Positions 1 through 6,196 of a stretch of 13,935 nucleotides of DNA are shown here, one piece after another. The stretch spans positions 1 to 13,935 of the forward strand of contig JAAXVQ010000015.1 in assembly GCA_013335425.1 (NCBI GenBank), written 5' to 3'. Below the pieces are notes generated by a model. That model was not told the origin of the DNA and did not search any database. It worked only from the letters and a program-made list of their open reading frames with translations. The DNA comes from Candidatus Firestoneibacteriota bacterium. Lineage in GTDB: Bacteria; Oederibacteriota; JAAXVQ01. Within the stretch, counting starts at the first letter, position 1; every line of letters starts with the position of its first letter. The position numbers and the translations under genes were made by a program.

Positions 1-22
1 GGGGCATGACATGTCATGCCCC
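1..22. repeat. Perfect 22-bp palindrome at the window edge
   Basis: The first 22 bases are a perfect palindrome: the left half GGGGCATGACA is followed by its exact reverse complement. As RNA it would fold into a 9-bp stem with a 4-nt loop. No T-run follows, so it is a poor intrinsic terminator. The arms (GGGGCA / TGCCCC followed by TA) resemble dispersed palindromic repeats between genes in many bacteria. The window starts inside or exactly at the element, so its true left end is unknown. I see no second copy here. Confidence 0.6.
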
Positions 23-77
23 TACCGTAAATATGCCTTTCGCCTTTTCCCTTTATGCAATTTTCCCTCCCCCTCCC

Positions 78-106
78 TTGACTTTGCCTTTCGCTTTCCC
101 TATAAT
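78..106 (+). promoter_or_regulatory. Sigma70-type promoter of the arsR-hgcAB operon
   Basis: A -35 box TTGACT (78-83) and a perfect -10 box TATAAT (101-106) are separated by exactly 17 bases. This is the strongest promoter-like sequence in the window. It lies 33 bases upstream of the arsR start, which allows a short leader. The -10 box overlaps the inverted repeat at 103-126, the usual arrangement for an ArsR-family repressor that blocks RNA polymerase. Confidence 0.82.
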
Positions 107-126
107 ATAAACATACATTTATATTA
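103..126. promoter_or_regulatory. Probable ArsR operator: 9-6-9 perfect dyad
   Basis: A perfect 9-bp inverted repeat with arms TAATATAAA (103-111) and TTTATATTA (118-126) is separated by CATACA. It overlaps the 3' half of the -10 box and the expected transcription start. AT-rich imperfect dyads of about this size, often containing ATA..AACA-like half sites, are the usual operators of ArsR/SmtB repressors. Its position just upstream of an arsR gene suggests autoregulation of the whole arsR-hgcA-hgcB operon. The dyad is seen directly; binding is inferred. Confidence 0.7.
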
Positions 127-138
127 ACGGGAGTTGAT

Positions 139-528
139 ATGCGCGAAAGTATGCGGTTGCAGGCCTTGTTCCACACGCTCAGTGATGCCAACCGGTTGGG
201 CATTTTGAAATTTATCGGCACCCAAAGCCGTTCGGTTTCCGACGTGGTGGCCGGGGTGAAGCTTTCCCAGCCTTTGGTTTCACATCATTTGAAAGTCCTG
301 CGGGAGCACAAGCTCTTAAAGACCCGCCGTGAAGGGGTTTTTGTTTTTTATGAACTCAATGACCCGCGGATTTTGGAGGCCCTGGGGGTGTTTGCGGAAA
401 TTGCGGCTGAGGTGCAATGTTGCGGAAAGACGGCGCGCATGTTCTGCTGCCCGGACTGGTTTCAAGGCCTCGCCAAGACCAAGCGGCCTGCGGGACGGCT
501 TGTCGTCAAACCTGTGCAAGGAGAATGA
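139..528 (+). CDS. ArsR/SmtB-family metal(loid)-responsive repressor
   Basis: Small winged-helix repressor of 129 residues, the usual ArsR length. The family consists of dimers that release DNA on binding a metal or metalloid. Residues 9-75 hold the domain: DANRLGIL near the N-terminus, the recognition-helix region LSQPLVSHHLKVLREHKLL (42-60), and the beta wing with RREGVFVFYELN (63-74). The classic alpha3 As(III) site (ELCVCDL) is absent: the matching stretch SVSDVVAG has no cysteine. Instead there are two cysteine pairs near the C-terminus, C94-C95 and C103-C104, close to the spacing known for the Acidithiobacillus ferrooxidans ArsR (C95, C96, C102). As(III), Hg(II) or another thiophilic ligand is therefore likely, but unproven. 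The start has GGGAG (129-133) upstream; a second ATG lies four codons in. Its stop is 5 bases before the hgcA start chosen here, and the operator at 103-126 suggests autoregulation. Confidence 0.93.
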   Translation: MRESMRLQALFHTLSDANRLGILKFIGTQSRSVSDVVAGVKLSQPLVSHHLKVLREHKLLKTRREGVFVFYELNDPRILEALGVFAEIAAEVQCCGKTARMFCCPDWFQGLAKTKRPAGRLVVKPVQGE

Positions 529-533
529 TGCCA

Positions 534-1541
534 ATGAAAGCGAACGTTAATCAAGCGGATCAAACCGGAAATGAGCAAGACCAAGGGCGTCTGGCGGAAA
601 TTCCGATTGTGGATGCGGTTTTTACCTTTCGAGACCGGTTTCGTCATTGGGGCTACCGTTGGGGCGTGGGGCGCATGACGGCGGAGGTCACGCCGGGGCT
701 TTATCGGCTGGGATCACCCGACGCGCAATCACCGGTTTTGGTTTCGGCCAATTACCGGATGAGTTTTGACCAATTGCGGCGGGCGCTGGTCGGGCGTGCG
801 GTTTGGATTTTGGTTTTGGACACCAAGGGCATCAATGTCTGGTGCGCGGCGGGGAAGGGGACGTTTGGCACGGAAGAGTTGGTGAGGCGTCTTGACCGGG
901 ACCGCCTGTCGGACGTGGTCACTCACCGTAAGGTGATTGTGCCGCAATTGGGCGCGCCAGGGGTGGCGGCGCATCGGGTTAAGCAATTGTCGGGGTTTAC
1001 GGTGATCTGGGGGCCGGTGCATGTCCGGGACCTTCCGGATTTTCTAGATCGCGGAGAGGCAGCGCCGGAAATGCGCCGCGTCACGTTTACCTTCGCCGAA
1101 CGGGTAGTCCTGGCACCCATGGAGCTGCGTCCCGCCTTTCTGCCGCTTATGGGGGTAGGTGTGGCCGTTGCTTTGGCTGTCGGGTGGAGGTCGGGTGCGG
1201 CGTTTTTCTTGGCCTCAATTTCCGCGCCTGTGGCCATACCGGCCCTGCACGACGCTTTGCCGGGAACTTGGCTTTCGGTTAAGGGGGTTTTTTGGGGGCT
1301 GATCGCTTCGGGAATGGCTGCCTGGGCGTTTTCTGTTTCGGGCTGGCCTCTGCTCGCCTTGGGGTTGTCGGTCACGGCGGTTTCCGCATTTTTAGGTCTA
1401 AATTTCACGGGCTCCACCACCTACACCCCGGTCAACGGCGTTAAGCGGGAAATGAAAGGCATGCTGCCGGGGATTATTTCCGCAGCGGGTTTGGGACTCA
1501 TCTTGTGGGTGGTTATTGCCATACGGAGGTTTTGGGCATGA
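534..1541 (+). CDS. hgcA: HgcA, corrinoid methyltransferase of mercury methylation
   Basis: HgcA is the membrane corrinoid protein thought to transfer a methyl group to Hg(II), forming methylmercury. The 335-residue product has an N-terminal corrinoid-binding domain (about 25-175) related to the CFeSP large subunit. The diagnostic cap helix NVWCAAGKGTFGTEELV starts at residue 101, with C104 as the expected cobalt ligand. A second conserved block, VVTHRKVIVPQLGAPGVAAH, starts at residue 128, followed by SGFTVIWGPV. The C-terminal part (about 200-331) holds four to five hydrophobic membrane segments and the conserved loop GSTTYTPVNGVKREM (293-307). Length and order match known HgcA. AAGGAG at 518-523 could serve ATG 528 or 534; ATG 525 overlaps the arsR stop as ATGA but is too close to the ribosome binding site. 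All options imply coupling to arsR. hgcB starts inside the last codons. I see no defect in any key motif. Confidence 0.97.
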   Translation: MKANVNQADQTGNEQDQGRLAEIPIVDAVFTFRDRFRHWGYRWGVGRMTAEVTPGLYRLGSPDAQSPVLVSANYRMSFDQLRRALVGRAVWILVLDTKGINVWCAAGKGTFGTEELVRRLDRDRLSDVVTHRKVIVPQLGAPGVAAHRVKQLSGFTVIWGPVHVRDLPDFLDRGEAAPEMRRVTFTFAERVVLAPMELRPAFLPLMGVGVAVALAVGWRSGAAFFLASISAPVAIPALHDALPGTWLSVKGVFWGLIASGMAAWAFSVSGWPLLALGLSVTAVSAFLGLNFTGSTTYTPVNGVKREMKGMLPGIISAAGLGLILWVVIAIRRFWA

Positions 1542-1828
1542 GCTACCAAACGCATACGTTAAAATTGGAAATTGCCGAGTGCACGGGTTGCGGGCAGTGC
1601 CTGGAGGTTTGTCCGCATGCGGTTTTTGGCCGGGAGGCGCAGAGCAAACGGGTGAAACTGCTGCATGCGGAACGCTGCATGGAGTGTGGTGCCTGCATGC
1701 GTAATTGCGCTTTTGGGGCCGTCCAAGTGGAAACGGGCGTGGGTTGCGCGGCGGCGCTTATTTCGGGTGCGCTCAACGGCACGGCACCACAGTGCGGTTG
1801 TTCGGGGAAAAAGACGGGCTGCTGTTAA
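1538..1828 (+). CDS. hgcB: HgcB, 2[4Fe-4S] ferredoxin of mercury methylation
   Basis: HgcB is the ferredoxin partner of HgcA, thought to reduce its corrinoid and to help bind or hand over Hg(II). The 96-residue product has two cluster motifs: C15-x2-C18-x2-C21-x3-C25-P and C47-x2-C50-x2-C53-x3-C57. C70 matches the conserved lone cysteine that follows the second cluster in known HgcB. The tail ends in the conserved CC pair (C95-C96). An additional C86-G-C88 lies seven residues before it and gives this protein a more thiol-rich tail than I expect. The start is well set: GGAGGT (1525-1530) is seven bases from ATG 1538, which overlaps the hgcA stop as ATGA. An upstream in-frame start at 1505 lacks such support. 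No clear intrinsic terminator follows. Confidence 0.97.
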   Translation: MSYQTHTLKLEIAECTGCGQCLEVCPHAVFGREAQSKRVKLLHAERCMECGACMRNCAFGAVQVETGVGCAAALISGALNGTAPQCGCSGKKTGCC

Positions 1829-1887
1829 GATCAGAAAATTGAGAGTGGGAAATAGATTAAAGGCAAAAAACGAGAGCTAGATACTCC

Positions 1888-1916
1888 TTGAGCAATCTAC
1901 TGTCCAATGCCATAAT
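1888..1916 (+). promoter_or_regulatory. Candidate sigma70 promoter for the response regulator
   Basis: TTGAGC (1888-1893) and CATAAT (1911-1916) are separated by 17 bases. They match the consensus at four and five of six positions. The -10 box lies 36 bases before the start of the receiver gene, in the 124-base gap after hgcB, so that gene is probably transcribed on its own as well as by any readthrough from hgcAB. Confidence 0.5.
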
Positions 1917-1952
1917 CAGCCGACACTTGGTTTATAAAATCCGAGGGTAGAC

Positions 1953-2312
1953 ATGGCTAAAAAGCTGATTTTAATTGTGGATGACAATGCCGAGTTGTTG
2001 GATGCGCTCCAGGACGTGTTGGGGGACGAATACAACCTGGCGTTTGCGGCCAATGGACGGGAGGCGCTGGAGAAATTTCAGGCCTGCACCCCGGCGGCGG
2101 TGCTTATGGATTATAAGATGCCGGGCATGGACGGTTTGGAAACGCTGCGTCACTTGCGCCATCAGACCAAGACGGTTCCCGTCATTATCATGTCGGCTTA
2201 TGATGAAATGGTCTTGGAACAAGACGTCATGGCGGCCGGGGCCAACCGCTATATCAGCAAACCTTTTGAACTTTCCACAGTCCGGTCCGCCCTGGCGGAG
2301 CTGGCGGTGTAA
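1953..2312 (+). CDS. Single-domain response regulator (CheY-like receiver)
   Basis: A stand-alone receiver domain of 119 residues with no output domain. The acidic pair D10-D11 follows strand 1 (LILIVDDN), the phosphoacceptor is D53 (in VLMDYKMPGMDG), S81 is the conserved Ser/Thr (IIMSAYDE), and K103-P104 is the conserved lysine motif (ISKPFE). All residues needed for phosphorylation are present, so it should act as a phosphoryl carrier or by protein contact, as CheY or Spo0F do. GAGGG (1943-1947) lies five bases before the ATG. No histidine kinase is encoded nearby, so the partner is unknown. It follows hgcB in the same direction, but its own candidate promoter makes a role in mercury methylation doubtful. 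Confidence 0.93.
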   Translation: MAKKLILIVDDNAELLDALQDVLGDEYNLAFAANGREALEKFQACTPAAVLMDYKMPGMDGLETLRHLRHQTKTVPVIIMSAYDEMVLEQDVMAAGANRYISKPFELSTVRSALAELAV

Positions 2313-2328
2313 ATTGAAGTCTCACGGC

Positions 2329-2356
2329 TTGGGAAAGCAACGTCTGCGTCGATAAT
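2329..2356 (+). promoter_or_regulatory. Weak candidate promoter before the deacetylase gene
   Basis: TTGGGA (2329-2334) and GATAAT (2351-2356) are separated by 16 bases, 29 bases before the ATG at 2386. The -10 box is good and the -35 box moderate. The gene could equally be cotranscribed with the response regulator, whose stop is only 73 bases upstream. Confidence 0.3.
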
Positions 2357-2385
2357 AACGGTATTCATCTTTGAAAGGCAGCGTC

Positions 2386-4260
2386 ATGCGCAGGCGGTTT
2401 TTGCTCTGGCTTTTATTGGGAATAATTTGGAGTGGTGGTGGGGACGGGCAAACAGCCTGGGGCGACAATGTCACGCTTTGCTACCACCGTTTTAACGACT
2501 CCCTGGAAGAAATGTATTCGGTCTTGCCTGAAGTCTTCGCCTGGCAAATCCAGTATATTCAATCTCAAAATATTCCGCTGATTAAGCTCAAGGACTTGGA
2601 AGCTGCTTATGGGTCGTCGCAAACGGCCCTGAGCGACAGCGTGTTGGTCACGGTCGACGATGGTTGGCAGGACGTCCAAAACGTAGTTCCTTTCTGTCGA
2701 AAAAATCAGGTGCCCCTGACCCTTTATCTCTATCCGCTGGTTTTAAACCATGGGCTGTATCTGCGGGATGCCGAATTGGAAGCGCTTAAGAACAACCCCT
2801 TGATCGATTTCGGTTGCCACAGTTACACCCATCCGGTGCTGCGCCGTCTTTCGGCACCGCTGTTGACGCATGAAGTTCTGGATTCCCAAACTTGGCTGGA
2901 GCGCCGCTTGGGGCGCCGGTTGGACACGTTTGCATATCCCTTCGGCATGTACGATACAGCCACCCGCAACTTGGTGGCAGCTCATTATAAGCTGGCTTTT
3001 GGGGTCAATGACGGCGGCAATCGCCGGAAAACCTCCACGGCCAATCTGAACCGTTTCGTGGTGTACCGGACCACCAGTTTCGGCGAGTTCATGGACATGG
3101 CGGGGCATGTCCACGAGCCGTTTTCCCAAGGCCGTTACACCAGCATCAAATTGGGCGACGGCAGTGAAGGGCGGAATTTTGTCTACACCAAGGCGCAAGT
3201 TTACCGTTTTCCCCCCGAAGGGCTGCAACGGGCGGTTTTGATCATACCCAGCATGCAACTCGGCGCGGCCTGGATGTATAAAGCCGTGGCGGCGTTCAAT
3301 CAACAAGGCATCCATGCCTACGCCTTGGTCACCCGCAACAACAACATTCCTTTTTACCGCCCGGACAAACAAATTATGCAGGACATCGGCGTCTGGGGTC
3401 TGCCGGATTACGTGCAGGACCTAAAAACCACGTTGGATTATGTGCGCGGGCGGGAAAAAAAATTCGCGGTGGTCACCTGGGGAGACGGTTTCGATTGGCT
3501 GGCTACGGCCGTGGCCGGAGACAGCCGATGTGCCGAGGGTATTGCAGGTATTTTGGCCGTCAATCCCTCGCTGGACAATCCGCAGAACCTCCCGGAGTAT
3601 TATGCCCGGGAGCGGGAACGCATGGATGCCCTTTTGTCGCAAGGGCAATTCGGTCTCGAAAATCTTTCGTTTTATATTAAGATGAAGACTCTCTCGGATT
3701 TGATGATCGTCAAACCCGACGCCCAGAGCCCGTTTGCCAAACGTTTGGGGTATGTGGATACGTTTACCAACCGCCAGGTTTTTCATGAAGAACTGGACCG
3801 GTTGGATCACCCGGAACTTTCCATTGATGAAACCGACGAGGAATACAGTTTGGAAACCTTTAAGGGCGCTTTTATGCAGCCCTTGCCCGTTTTCTCCATG
3901 GTGGTGCCCATCCGGGTCATGCTCGACTATCATGATCTTTGGGCGCGGAATTTTACTGATTTGGCCGGCAGTACACTAACGCCTTCTAATTTGGATTTGC
4001 CTGTGGCTGTTTGGGCTTCCGGGTTTTACCGCCGCAATCCCGATCGGATTTTGCGCATGTTTCCCAAGCTCCGGTTGCAGGCGAAGTATTATCGCGACGA
4101 GGATTCCACGGTGGAAATTTTGCTCTCGGATTCGACCATAGGTCAAATGGTGGAGCAAATCGGCTCTTTTTTCCAACCCGAGCCCCAACCCCAACTGCCC
4201 GTTCAGGTCCCGGTCCCGGTTCCACCGGAAACGCCTAAGAAGTTCTGGGGATTTTTCTAA
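2386..4260 (+). CDS. Exported polysaccharide deacetylase with a degenerate alpha/beta-hydrolase-like C-terminal domain
   Basis: The 624-residue product starts with RRR, the hydrophobic stretch FLLWLLLGIIW and a Gly-rich segment: a signal peptide, or possibly an N-terminal anchor. Residues 28-250 form a NodB-type carbohydrate esterase 4 domain. Motif 1 is TVDDG (89-93, D91 catalytic base and D92 metal ligand), motif 2 is HSYTH (145-149, metal ligands H145 and H149), and motif 3 is AYPFG (183-187). It probably removes N- or O-acetyl groups from a surface or wall polysaccharide. Residues 265 to about 590 look like a second, alpha/beta-hydrolase-like domain: strand AVLIIPS, helix, then FAVVTWGDGFD (360-370), where the nucleophile Ser appears replaced by Gly. 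That would make it a binding rather than catalytic domain. The last 30 residues are proline-rich (PQPQLPVQVPVPVPPETP). AAAGG (2374-2378) supports ATG 2386 over the upstream TTG. Deacetylase call firm; second domain inferred. Confidence 0.85.
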   Translation: MRRRFLLWLLLGIIWSGGGDGQTAWGDNVTLCYHRFNDSLEEMYSVLPEVFAWQIQYIQSQNIPLIKLKDLEAAYGSSQTALSDSVLVTVDDGWQDVQNVVPFCRKNQVPLTLYLYPLVLNHGLYLRDAELEALKNNPLIDFGCHSYTHPVLRRLSAPLLTHEVLDSQTWLERRLGRRLDTFAYPFGMYDTATRNLVAAHYKLAFGVNDGGNRRKTSTANLNRFVVYRTTSFGEFMDMAGHVHEPFSQGRYTSIKLGDGSEGRNFVYTKAQVYRFPPEGLQRAVLIIPSMQLGAAWMYKAVAAFNQQGIHAYALVTRNNNIPFYRPDKQIMQDIGVWGLPDYVQDLKTTLDYVRGREKKFAVVTWGDGFDWLATAVAGDSRCAEGIAGILAVNPSLDNPQNLPEYYARERERMDALLSQGQFGLENLSFYIKMKTLSDLMIVKPDAQSPFAKRLGYVDTFTNRQVFHEELDRLDHPELSIDETDEEYSLETFKGAFMQPLPVFSMVVPIRVMLDYHDLWARNFTDLAGSTLTPSNLDLPVAVWASGFYRRNPDRILRMFPKLRLQAKYYRDEDSTVEILLSDSTIGQMVEQIGSFFQPEPQPQLPVQVPVPVPPETPKKFWGFF

Positions 4261-4374
4261 ATCCGGCCGTGCGCCTGCAATAAATTAATGCTCCCGGTGC
4301 TTAGACTTTTTTCCGACAGCCAAGTGTGTTAAAATTTATTGGAGTTTTGCATCCGCTTCTTTCCGGAGGCAGGT

Positions 4375-4863
4375 ATGAAAAAAATGATTTGGTTGGCAGC
4401 CATGGGTGCGTTTTATCTGATCGCCTGTTCGGCGCCCAAACCGGCACCCTTGAATCCCGCGCTTTATATCACAGCCGGAAACTTATTTTTAAAAGGCATC
4501 ATGCAGGGGCGTATTCAGGCTACGTATGAGCAGTGGGTTTCACCCGGCGCCAAGTTCAATCCGGGGTTTTCCTTGCCTCAATTTACCGCCGATTGGCAGG
4601 CGATTGCCGAAAAATACGGGGCTTTGCAAAAAGCCGAACTGACGGCTTACCAAATCGTCCCCGGGCGCAAGGTGGTCCAGTTGTATTACCGGGTGACCCA
4701 TGCTCGGGCCGGAATGGTGGAATATCATTTGGTGACGGAAACGGACGCCCGGGGCCGTTGCACGGTTTTCTTAATCGATGTCGGCAATGCCCAAAGCTAC
4801 CCGGCCGGCGGCCTAGCCGGGGAGAAAGTGACTTTGTCCAAGAGTCTGGAAGTGACGCCCTAG
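4375..4863 (+). CDS. Small lipoprotein of unknown function, possibly NTF2-like
   Basis: A 162-residue predicted lipoprotein. The N-terminus has MKKM, a hydrophobic core and the lipobox LIAC with lipidation cysteine C18, followed by S19, so outer-membrane sorting is likely in a Gram-negative cell. The mature part alternates helices and strands: QATYEQWVSP, then FTADWQAIAEKYGALQKAEL, then strands such as VVQLYYRVTH and MVEYHLVTET. This order recalls small NTF2-like or DUF4019/DUF3887-type periplasmic proteins, but I do not recognise the family with confidence. No catalytic residues stand out. GGAGG (4365-4369) is five bases before ATG 4375; an earlier in-frame TTG at 4339 has worse support and would push the signal sequence inward. 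It lies between two other co-directed genes. Confidence 0.85.
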   Translation: MKKMIWLAAMGAFYLIACSAPKPAPLNPALYITAGNLFLKGIMQGRIQATYEQWVSPGAKFNPGFSLPQFTADWQAIAEKYGALQKAELTAYQIVPGRKVVQLYYRVTHARAGMVEYHLVTETDARGRCTVFLIDVGNAQSYPAGGLAGEKVTLSKSLEVTP

Positions 4864-4891
4864 ACGCGATTCGGGGACGCCGGGAAGAGCG

Positions 4892-4905
4892 GCCGGAAAT
4901 CCGGC
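4892..4905 (+). promoter_or_regulatory. Short hairpin just upstream of the STAS-kinase ribosome binding site
   Basis: GCCGGA (4892-4897) and TCCGGC (4900-4905) form a perfect six-base inverted repeat around AA, six bases before AGGGGA (4911-4916) and 15 before the GTG start. A GC-rich hairpin here could affect translation or stabilise the 5' end after processing. It has no T-run and is not a terminator. Confidence 0.25.
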
Positions 4906-4920
4906 GGGGAAGGGGAAAGC

Positions 4921-6174
4921 GTGGAACAGAAAACCCAGTTTGAGATTTTTCCCAGCAAACATAATCCGCGGGTGACGATTTTAAAAATCAACGGATTTGT
5001 GGACGTAAATGCCGCGCCTGAATTTGACGCCGCGCTGTTGCAATTGAGGAAACAGGAGCGCTTTCGCATATTGCTCGACATGGCCGGCGTAACTTATTTA
5101 AGCTCGGCGGGCATGGGCGTGATTGTGGGCTCTTTGCAGGATTTCCGCGAGCATGAGGACGGCGACATCAAGCTGCTCAATGTCTCGGACAAAATCATGA
5201 AAGTGCTGCAGAGCATCGGCCTGCATTACATGGTCGATTTTTTGGAGACCGAAGCCGCCGTGCTGCGCTGGTCTCCGCGCAAGTTGTTCCTGAATCTGGC
5301 GAGTTTTAGGTTCAGCCTGTTGGACCCGAAAATCGAAAGCGGCCGGCCGTTCAACATCCGGATCGAAGCCTTGAACGAGGACGGCCAGCCCGCAGTCCGT
5401 TATCAGGGGGAACCGCAAGTCTCTGTCAGCGACGGGTTGATTTATCCGAAAGAGCTGAAGGGGTTTGAAGCGGGCGTTTGGGAGGGTACCCTTATGACCA
5501 CGGGCACCGGCGCTTTACGCCTAACGATCCAAGAGGGGGAAAAAGCCAGCTTCCTGAATTTTACGGCCGAAGAACCAAGCCCCAAAGCTCAATTTCCTCG
5601 TGAAGTTGCGTGTAATTTCTGCCGGAGCGCCGCCCGAGCGCGCGGGATGGGGATCTACCGCTGCCAAAATTGCCAGGAGATTTTTTATGTCGACGCCTGG
5701 GCGCATGTGATCACCCTCAAGGGCGGGAGTCCGTTGCCCCCCAAACGTCTGCTGCACAAGACGGTGGAAATAAAAATCAACAGTGACATCAATTATTTGA
5801 CTTCCTTGCGCCGCTTCTTGTCCGGGTTATGTGAACAGGAAAATTTGCCGGAGGCGGCCATCAATGAAACGGTTTTGGCCACCGAGGAAGTCCTGCTGAA
5901 CATTATCGAACACAGCTATGATTTCGACCCGTTGCATGTGATGGACGTGCGGTTGAAAATCCGGCCCGAGCATTTGGAAATCCGGATCCGCGACCGGGGC
6001 AAGCCGTTTGACATTACCCAACATAAAAACCTGTCCCTGCAATCCGTGATTCAAAAAAGGCAAAAAGGCGGCTTGGGTGCGGTGATGATCAATGCTTTGA
6101 TGGATAAGGTCACCTATCGTACTTATAAGCATTACAACCAGTTGGTGATGATCAAATACCGGGTCAACAGCTGA
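4921..6174 (+). CDS. STAS anti-anti-sigma domain fused through a beta domain and zinc ribbon to an RsbW-like serine kinase
   Basis: A 417-residue four-part signalling protein. Residues 1-115 are a STAS domain of the anti-sigma-factor-antagonist type; LSSAGMGV (60-67) includes the likely phosphoserine S62. Residues about 125-218 are a beta-rich, Ig-like segment (FNIRIEALNEDG ... VWEGTLMTTGTGALRLTI). Residues 231-251 form a four-cysteine zinc ribbon: C231-x2-C234 and C248-x2-C251. Residues 282-417 are a GHKL ATPase of the HATPase_c_2/RsbW type, with N-box EEVLLNIIEHS (E322/E323, N327), DRGKPFD (358-364) and the glycine loop KGGLGAVMI (382-390). In Spo/Rsb switches the kinase and the STAS antagonist are separate proteins acting in opposition; here both are in one chain. 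Sigma factor or other client unknown. Start GTG with AGGGGA four bases upstream. It ends 22 bases from a convergent gene. Confidence 0.88.
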   Translation: MEQKTQFEIFPSKHNPRVTILKINGFVDVNAAPEFDAALLQLRKQERFRILLDMAGVTYLSSAGMGVIVGSLQDFREHEDGDIKLLNVSDKIMKVLQSIGLHYMVDFLETEAAVLRWSPRKLFLNLASFRFSLLDPKIESGRPFNIRIEALNEDGQPAVRYQGEPQVSVSDGLIYPKELKGFEAGVWEGTLMTTGTGALRLTIQEGEKASFLNFTAEEPSPKAQFPREVACNFCRSAARARGMGIYRCQNCQEIFYVDAWAHVITLKGGSPLPPKRLLHKTVEIKINSDINYLTSLRRFLSGLCEQENLPEAAINETVLATEEVLLNIIEHSYDFDPLHVMDVRLKIRPEHLEIRIRDRGKPFDITQHKNLSLQSVIQKRQKGGLGAVMINALMDKVTYRTYKHYNQLVMIKYRVNS

Positions 6175-6196
6175 ACCTGGCGTGCCCCAGGAGGAT

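Noticed and set aside
417..533. Upstream in-frame extension of hgcA to 417
   Set aside because: It overlaps arsR by more than 100 bases, has no ribosome binding site, and extends beyond the usual HgcA N-terminus; AAGGAG at 518-523 points to 528 or 534.
923..1420. 165-residue minus-strand reading frame inside hgcA
   Set aside because: Low-complexity Pro/Ala/Arg/Thr composition typical of an antisense shadow, with no recognisable motif, opposite a firmly identified gene.
1829..1952. Search for a terminator or small RNA between hgcB and the response regulator
   Set aside because: No stable hairpin with a T-run seen; only the candidate promoter at 1888-1916 could be supported.
4330..4335. TAAAAT as a -10 box of a promoter for the lipoprotein gene
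   Set aside because: No acceptable -35 sequence at 15-19 bases upstream; the match stands alone in an AT-rich stretch.
6176..6191. CCTGG/CCAGG hairpin between the convergent STAS-kinase and SRPBCC genes as a bidirectional terminator
   Set aside because: Only five base pairs with a six-base loop and no adjoining T-run on the plus strand; too weak to call.
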